From contig JAPYPR010000007.1 in the NCBI GenBank assembly GCA_029937545.1, positions 62,001 through 126,000 on the forward strand: a stretch of 64,000 bases of DNA. The letters run 5' to 3'. This DNA comes from Erythrobacter sp. (GTDB lineage: Bacteria; Pseudomonadota; Alphaproteobacteria; Sphingomonadales; Sphingomonadaceae). A program made the position numbers and the translations under genes. Numbering within the stretch: the stretch's first letter is position 1; each line of letters begins with the position of its first letter. Shown here piece after piece: positions 59,689 to 64,000 of this stretch. Below the pieces are notes generated by a model. It ran no database searches and had not been told where the DNA came from. It saw only the letters and a program-made list of their open reading frames with translations.

Positions 59689-60981
59689 ATGAGCGCTTCA
59701 CTCAAATCTGCCATGCCCGGCAACCGCGATGCCTTCGCCGCTTTTCTGTGCGACGAAGCGGCGCTCGATGTGTTGCGCCCCGTGGTCATCGAACTCGGTT
59801 GGCAGCCCGAGAAATGCAACAAGGGCGGCCTGCGCAATGCCATCCAGGCGCTGTCGGTCTCGGCTAGCCCGAACATCCTCATGGTCGACCTGTCGGAAAG
59901 CGGCGACCCGCTGAACGACATCAACGCGCTGGCCGAGGTTTGCGAGCCCGGCACCGTGGTGATCGCCATCGGCCAGGTGAACGACGTGCGCCTTTATCGC
60001 GACCTGCTCGCGAGCGGCATTCACGACTATCTTCTGAAGCCGCTGAGCGCGAGCGTCCTGCGCGATTCGCTCAACCAGGCACAGGCGGTCTTCGCGGCTC
60101 CGCGTATGAGCGACGAGGACAAGGCCAAGCGCCATGTCTCGACCGCCGTTATCGGAACGCGCGGCGGCGTCGGGGCATCGACGCTCGCAACCTCGCTGGC
60201 GTGGAATTTCGCGAGCGAGCGAAGCTTGGCAACCGCAATGCTGGATCTCGACGTGCATTTTGGCACCGGCGCGCTCACACTCGATCTCGAGCCGGGCCGC
60301 GGACTTACGGACGCGATCGACAATCCCAGCCGTATCGACGGGCTGTTCATCGAACGCGCGATGATCCGTGCGAACGACAACCTTGCCATCCTGTCGGCTG
60401 AAGCGCCGATCAACCAGCCGCTGATGACCGACGGTTCGGCCTTCATGCAGTTGCAGGACGAATTCAAGCACGCGTTCGATATGACCGTGGTCGACATGCC
60501 GCGTAATATGATGATCAACTTCCCGCATCTCCTCAACGAGGTGAACGTGGTAGTTCTGGTGGCGGAAATGTCGCTTGCTTCCGCCCGGGACACGATCCGC
60601 ATCCTTTCTTGGCTCAAGACCAATGCTCCCCATGCGTCGCCGTTGATCGTGGCGAACAAGGTTCAGCCGGGCGCTGCCGAAATCAGCAAGACGGACTTCG
60701 AAGCCTCAATCGAACGCAAGATCGATGTCGTCATTCCGTACGACCAGAAGGCGGCGGCCAATGCCGCGAAGCTCGGCAAGACTTTCCTGGAGGCCAATGG
60801 CGGTTCCAAGGCCGCGGCCGCGATCAAGCAGGTCAGCCAGCAGGTTATCCGTATCGGTGATGACGACGAGGGTGAGGAAGAAGCCGAAAGCGGCAAGAAG
60901 TCGCTCCTCGGCGGTCTCGATCTCAAGGGTCTGCTGTCGAAGAAGAAAGTGTCTGCAGCAGCTGCCGAAGCAGTGGAATAA
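59689..60981 (+). CDS. cpaE: Tad pilus ATPase-like localisation protein CpaE (TadZ)
   Basis: MinD/ParA-like protein of 430 aa that positions the Tad machine. The N-terminal receiver-like domain (about 20-135, ILMVDLSES to HDYLLKPLS) is typical. The P-loop reads GTRGGVGAST; the lysine expected after GGVG is replaced by Ala, as in several TadZ/CpaE proteins, so ATPase activity may be weak. It starts three bases after the cpaD stop. In most Tad loci cpaF comes next, but not here. Confidence 0.94.
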   Translation: MSASLKSAMPGNRDAFAAFLCDEAALDVLRPVVIELGWQPEKCNKGGLRNAIQALSVSASPNILMVDLSESGDPLNDINALAEVCEPGTVVIAIGQVNDVRLYRDLLASGIHDYLLKPLSASVLRDSLNQAQAVFAAPRMSDEDKAKRHVSTAVIGTRGGVGASTLATSLAWNFASERSLATAMLDLDVHFGTGALTLDLEPGRGLTDAIDNPSRIDGLFIERAMIRANDNLAILSAEAPINQPLMTDGSAFMQLQDEFKHAFDMTVVDMPRNMMINFPHLLNEVNVVVLVAEMSLASARDTIRILSWLKTNAPHASPLIVANKVQPGAAEISKTDFEASIERKIDVVIPYDQKAAANAAKLGKTFLEANGGSKAAAAIKQVSQQVIRIGDDDEGEEEAESGKKSLLGGLDLKGLLSKKKVSAAAAEAVE

Positions 60982-60991
60982 GGGCGGCGGT

Positions 60992-61014
60992 CTCCGGTCC
61001 CTGGCGGACCGGAG
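60992..61014 (+). other. Hairpin between cpaE and tadB
   Basis: CTCCGGTCC at 60992-61000 and GGACCGGAG at 61006-61014 form a perfect nine-pair stem with a five-base loop. No T run follows, so it is more likely an RNA-stability or processing element than a full terminator. It lies in the 69-base gap where cpaF is usually found. Confidence 0.7.
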
Positions 61015-61050
61015 CCTCTACCTGAAGACGGATAGGTACGGAGTCAGCGA

Positions 61051-62022
61051 ATGGATGTCGTTCAAGTCGTTTTGCTAGCTGCCGGGGTGCTCGCCCTGCT
61101 GGCCATCGGCTATACGCTGGTCGCCGGACCGGATGTAGCCAAGGCCGGGCAGCGCCGCTTGCAGCAGGTGCGTTACCGCCATTCCGAAAGCACCGACGCC
61201 AAGGTCGAATCGCAGCTCAAGAAGGCGATCGCCTCGCGCAAGCCTAAGCGGCAAAAGACGCCGGGTTCCGGTTCGCGCGTCGATGCTCTCGCGATCCGGC
61301 TCGATCGTACCGGCAAGAACTGGTCCCTGAGCCAATATACCTATGTTTCGCTCGGCATCGGCCTCGCCATTGCGACACTTCTGTTCTTGCGCACCGGGTC
61401 GCTGCCGTTGTCCTTCGGGATCGGCGTGCTCGCCGGCGCCGGCCTTCCCCATTTCGTGGTCGGGCGGCAGATCAAGAAGCGCACCGCGCAGTTCAATGCC
61501 AAGTTTCCCGATGCTATCGAACTGCTCGTTCGCGGCCTTCGCTCGGGTCTTCCGGTCACCGAAACGCTGGCTGTGGTCTCGCAGGAAGTTCCCGGCCCGG
61601 TCGGCCAGGAGTTCCGCGGAATTGTCGAGCGGATCAAGATCGGTAAGACGATGGAGGATTCGCTCCAGGACACTGCCGACCGCCTGGGCATACCCGAATT
61701 CAACTTCTTCTGCATCACGCTCGCAATCCAGCGCGAAACCGGCGGCAACCTTGCCGAGACGCTGTCGAACCTCGCCGACGTCCTGCGCAAGCGCTCGCAG
61801 ATGAAGTTGAAGATCAAGGCCATGAGTTCGGAATCGAAGGCTTCGGCGTATATCGTCGGCTCGCTGCCCTTCATCGTCTTCATCCTCGTCTACTGGATGA
61901 ACCCGAAATACGTCGGCGGCTTTTTCACCGACGACCGCCTCATCGTGACCGGCCTCGGCGGTCTCGTCTGGATGAGCATCGGCGGCTTCATCATGGCCAA
62001 AATGGTCAACTTCGAAATCTGA
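61051..62022 (+). CDS. tadB: Tad pilus inner-membrane platform protein TadB
   Basis: Type II secretion F-domain protein of 323 aa with an N-terminal span, a cytoplasmic four-helix domain (FNAKFPDAIELLVRGLRSGLPVTETL and the QRETGGNLAETLSNLADVLRKR block), and two C-terminal spans. TadB and TadC form the platform on which the motor ATPase CpaF works. The ATG at 61051 follows a GGAGTCAGC leader. Confidence 0.94.
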   Translation: MDVVQVVLLAAGVLALLAIGYTLVAGPDVAKAGQRRLQQVRYRHSESTDAKVESQLKKAIASRKPKRQKTPGSGSRVDALAIRLDRTGKNWSLSQYTYVSLGIGLAIATLLFLRTGSLPLSFGIGVLAGAGLPHFVVGRQIKKRTAQFNAKFPDAIELLVRGLRSGLPVTETLAVVSQEVPGPVGQEFRGIVERIKIGKTMEDSLQDTADRLGIPEFNFFCITLAIQRETGGNLAETLSNLADVLRKRSQMKLKIKAMSSESKASAYIVGSLPFIVFILVYWMNPKYVGGFFTDDRLIVTGLGGLVWMSIGGFIMAKMVNFEI

Positions 62023-62042
62023 GCTAGGGAAGAGACAGACCA

Positions 62043-63044
62043 ATGGATCCTGCTACCGGCCCCACCCTTCTCGGCTTCGACGTCCTGTTCGTCGGCTCGG
62101 TCCTCGCCGGGATCGCAGCCCTTGCCGTGCTGTTCGCCCTCTATACCGCCGTCACGATCAAGGATCCGATGGCCAAGCGCGTCAAGGCGCTGGAAGGGCG
62201 CCGCGAAGAACTGAAGAGCGGACTCGTCACCTCGAGCGCGAAGAAGCGCCAGAGCCTCGTCCGCAAGACCGATACGACGGAGAAGATCAAGGACACGCTG
62301 GGCAGCATGAAGGTGCTGCAGCAAAGCCAGATCGAGGTGGTGCAGCAAAAGCTGGCGCATGCCGGTTTCCGCAACAAGGAAGTGGCAGTCTACATCATCG
62401 CTTTGCGCATGATCTTGCCGATTCTGCTGGGCGGCACCGCATTCGTTTGCATCTTCCTGCTCGACATGTTCCCCGACTGGGGCGCAGTGAAGCGCAATGG
62501 CGCTTTGGCATTCTCTGTTTTTGCAGGCTACAAGGGTCCGGAGATATACCTCAGTAACATTGCGAAGAAGCGCTCCGACGCCATTCGCAAGGGTTTGCCC
62601 GACGCGCTCGACCTCCTGGTCATCTGTGCGGAAGCCGGCCTGACAGTCGATGCCGCCTTCAACCGCGTCGCCAGGGAACTGGGCCGCGCCTACCCGGAAC
62701 TGGGCGACGAGTTCACCCTGACCGCGATCGAGCTGTCCTTCCTCAACGAACGGCGCAAGGCCTTCAACAACCTTGCTTATCGCGTTGACCTGGAGGCGGT
62801 GAAGGGCGTCGTCACGACCATGGTACAGACCGAGAAGTACGGTACGCCGCTCGCCTCCGCCCTGCGCGTCCTCTCGGCCGAATTCCGTAACGAGCGCATG
62901 ATGCGCGCCGAAGAGAAGGCCGCGCGCCTTCCGGCGATCATGACCGTGCCTTTGATCCTGTTCATCCTGCCGGTCCTGTTCATCGTCATTCTCGGTCCAG
63001 CGGCCTGTTCGATCTCCGACGCGTTCAGCGGCGGGATCGGATAG
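62043..63044 (+). CDS. tadC: Tad pilus inner-membrane platform protein TadC
   Basis: Second F-domain platform protein, 333 aa: N-terminal span at about 13-36, a central span pair, the cytoplasmic GLPDALDLLVICAEAGLTVDAAFNRVA block with TEKYGTPLASALRVLS, and a C-terminal span. It lies 20 bases after tadB with a GGAAGAGA site. No tadD/E/F/G genes follow; the operon ends here against a MarR gene on the other strand. Confidence 0.94.
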   Translation: MDPATGPTLLGFDVLFVGSVLAGIAALAVLFALYTAVTIKDPMAKRVKALEGRREELKSGLVTSSAKKRQSLVRKTDTTEKIKDTLGSMKVLQQSQIEVVQQKLAHAGFRNKEVAVYIIALRMILPILLGGTAFVCIFLLDMFPDWGAVKRNGALAFSVFAGYKGPEIYLSNIAKKRSDAIRKGLPDALDLLVICAEAGLTVDAAFNRVARELGRAYPELGDEFTLTAIELSFLNERRKAFNNLAYRVDLEAVKGVVTTMVQTEKYGTPLASALRVLSAEFRNERMMRAEEKAARLPAIMTVPLILFILPVLFIVILGPAACSISDAFSGGIG

Positions 63045-63072
63045 CCGGGATCCCCGGCATCGACCGTAACGC

Positions 63073-63105
63073 GAAAGCCTGGTCGGCTCAGTCGGCCAGG
63101 CTTTC
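63073..63105. terminator. Bidirectional hairpin between tadC and the MarR gene
   Basis: A 14-pair stem with two wobble pairs (63073-63086 with 63092-63105) carries GAAAGCC and GGCTTTC at its base and has a five-base loop. The MarR stop codon lies in the loop. It is placed as a shared terminator for the convergent genes, though the T tracts are within the stem rather than after it. Confidence 0.6.
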
Positions 63106-63558
63106 CGCGTCGAAGTCCCCGGCATTGTCGCGCACGCGGGCGAGCATGTCGCGCAGCGCCTCGCGCTGTTCGGGGCTCAGCACGTCGAACAGCTCTTCCT
63201 CGATCTTGCGCGCCAGCGGCATGATGCCGGCATGAACCGCCCTCCCCTCCGCAGTCAGCTCGAGCATGTGCGAGCGACCGTCCTTCGCATTGGGCGAGCG
63301 CTGTACGAGGCCGCGATCCTCCAGCCGCTTGCAGGCGCGATTGACCGGCACCTTGTCCATCAGCGTGAGCTGCGAGAGATCCCGCTGTGTCAGCGCGCCG
63401 CCATCGCCCAGCACCGCCATGATCCGCCATTCGGTCGTCTTGAGCGCGAACCGCTTGCGATACTGCTCGGCAATCCGGGTCGAAACCGCATTCGAGGCGA
63501 TCGAGAGTTGGTAGGGCAGGAAGTCGGCAAGGCGCGGGGCAAGTTCGTGATTTGGCAT
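63088..63558 (-). CDS. MarR-family transcriptional regulator
   Basis: Winged-helix regulator of 156 aa. Helical dimerisation ends flank a DNA-binding core with TTEWRIMAVLGDGGALTQRDLSQLTLMDKVPVNRACKRLEDRGLV and the wing DGRSHMLELTAEG. The ATG at 63558 is the family start. Targets are unknown; the nearest gene upstream on the same strand is the enoyl-CoA hydratase, so control of an aromatic or acyl-CoA pathway is possible but not shown. Confidence 0.93.
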   Translation of the reverse strand: MPNHELAPRLADFLPYQLSIASNAVSTRIAEQYRKRFALKTTEWRIMAVLGDGGALTQRDLSQLTLMDKVPVNRACKRLEDRGLVQRSPNAKDGRSHMLELTAEGRAVHAGIMPLARKIEEELFDVLSPEQREALRDMLARVRDNAGDFDAESLAD

Positions 63559-63625
63559 GGCGCCATCCTTACCCCCCGGCGCAGTCAAGGCAAGTCGGTT
63601 GCGTGAGAGACTATCACCCTTGCAA

Positions 63626-64000
63626 CTACTTGTATTCGGGCTCGTCCCACCAGGGGTAGAAGTCCGGCATGTCCTCGCTGACCGTGTCCGGATACGCCGG
63701 CGCGCGCTTCTCCAGGAAACTGGCGATGCCCTCCTTCGCGTCGTTGCTACGGCTGAGGCGATAGATCGCGCGGCTATCCACCCGGTGCGCATCCATCGGG
63801 TGCCCGCCCGCGCCATTGTGCCACAGCATCGCACGCGTCATCGCGACCGACACGGCGGACGTGTTGTCCGCGATCTCCCGCGCGATACCGACCGCAGCGT
63901 CCATCAGGTCGCCCTGCGGATGGACCGAGCGCACGAGCCCGCGCTCCAGCGCCTCGCCCGCATCGATCAACCGCCCGGTCATGCACCATTCCAGCGCGGT
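63626..64000 (-). CDS. Enoyl-CoA hydratase/isomerase (C-terminal part)
   Basis: Only the last 124 codons are in the window; the gene continues past the right edge with TALEWCMTGRLIDAGEALERGLV. This is the C-terminal crotonase segment, with the helical tail that ends in DFYPWWDEPEYK. The catalytic core and oxyanion loops are outside. Substrate unknown. Confidence 0.9.
   Translation of the reverse strand, partial: TALEWCMTGRLIDAGEALERGLVRSVHPQGDLMDAAVGIAREIADNTSAVSVAMTRAMLWHNGAGGHPMDAHRVDSRAIYRLSRSNDAKEGIASFLEKRAPAYPDTVSEDMPDFYPWWDEPEYK

Overview
This window looks like ordinary chromosomal DNA of a GC-rich alphaproteobacterium, most likely Sphingomonadales and probably the Erythrobacteraceae (Erythrobacter, Qipengyuania and relatives). 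The reasons are the complete mraZ-to-ftsZ division and wall cluster, a GTG-started P-II gene just upstream of glnA, bpt next to tamA/tamB, an argS-SPOR-nagZ-scpAB-tatABC block, an EcfG-type promoter, and GANTC and DnaA motifs in front of ftsZ. The genus is inferred from family resemblance; no rRNA or tRNA gene was recognised. There is no prophage, insertion sequence, CRISPR array or plasmid-type gene.

Layout. (1) 1-17922, minus strand: the dcw cluster, read from high to low coordinates as mraZ, rsmH, ftsL, ftsI, murE, murF, mraY, murD, ftsW, murG, murC, murB, ddl, ftsQ, ftsA, ftsZ. ftsZ is cut by the window edge. Most junctions are 4-base ATGA or GTGA overlaps. Before mraZ lies a 344-base non-coding stretch with two inverted arrays of GGGA boxes around an AT-rich core. 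(2) 18267-20957, minus: an orphan GldG-like lipoprotein, a small membrane protein, cysteine synthase and a 2Fe-2S ferredoxin, with a perfect 23-bp palindrome between the last two. (3) 21048-24923: DNA glycosylase, SDR oxidoreductase, pterin dehydratase, ccmAB and map. (4) 24964-33111: a lipoprotein, leucyl aminopeptidase, an SH3-like protein fused by overlap to argC, glnB-glnA (nitrogen control, sigma-54-like promoter), a GH24 lysozyme, and an EcfG-promoted pair made of an Asn/Gly-rich secreted protein and a fasciclin lipoprotein. (5) 33123-41751, minus: tamB, tamA, bpt and threonine dehydratase. (6) 41858-50745: a periplasmic amidohydrolase, then on the minus strand argS, SPOR protein, nagZ, scpA, scpB, tatA, tatB, tatC. 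(7) 50844-55551: ispH-thrB-rnhA, a DUF1508 protein, an FAD oxidase and a lysophospholipase-like hydrolase. (8) 55633-63044, plus: a Tad/Flp pilus operon cpaA-B-C-D-E-tadB-tadC with no cpaF motor ATPase at its usual place. (9) a MarR regulator and the end of an enoyl-CoA hydratase gene.

Most genes are housekeeping. The interest is mainly regulatory: the DnaA/GANTC signals before ftsZ, the paired GGGA arrays before mraZ, the -24/-12-like element before glnB, the near-perfect EcfG promoter before two secreted proteins of unclear role, and the incomplete Tad operon with a hairpin where cpaF would be expected. I did not find a clearly new multi-gene system.
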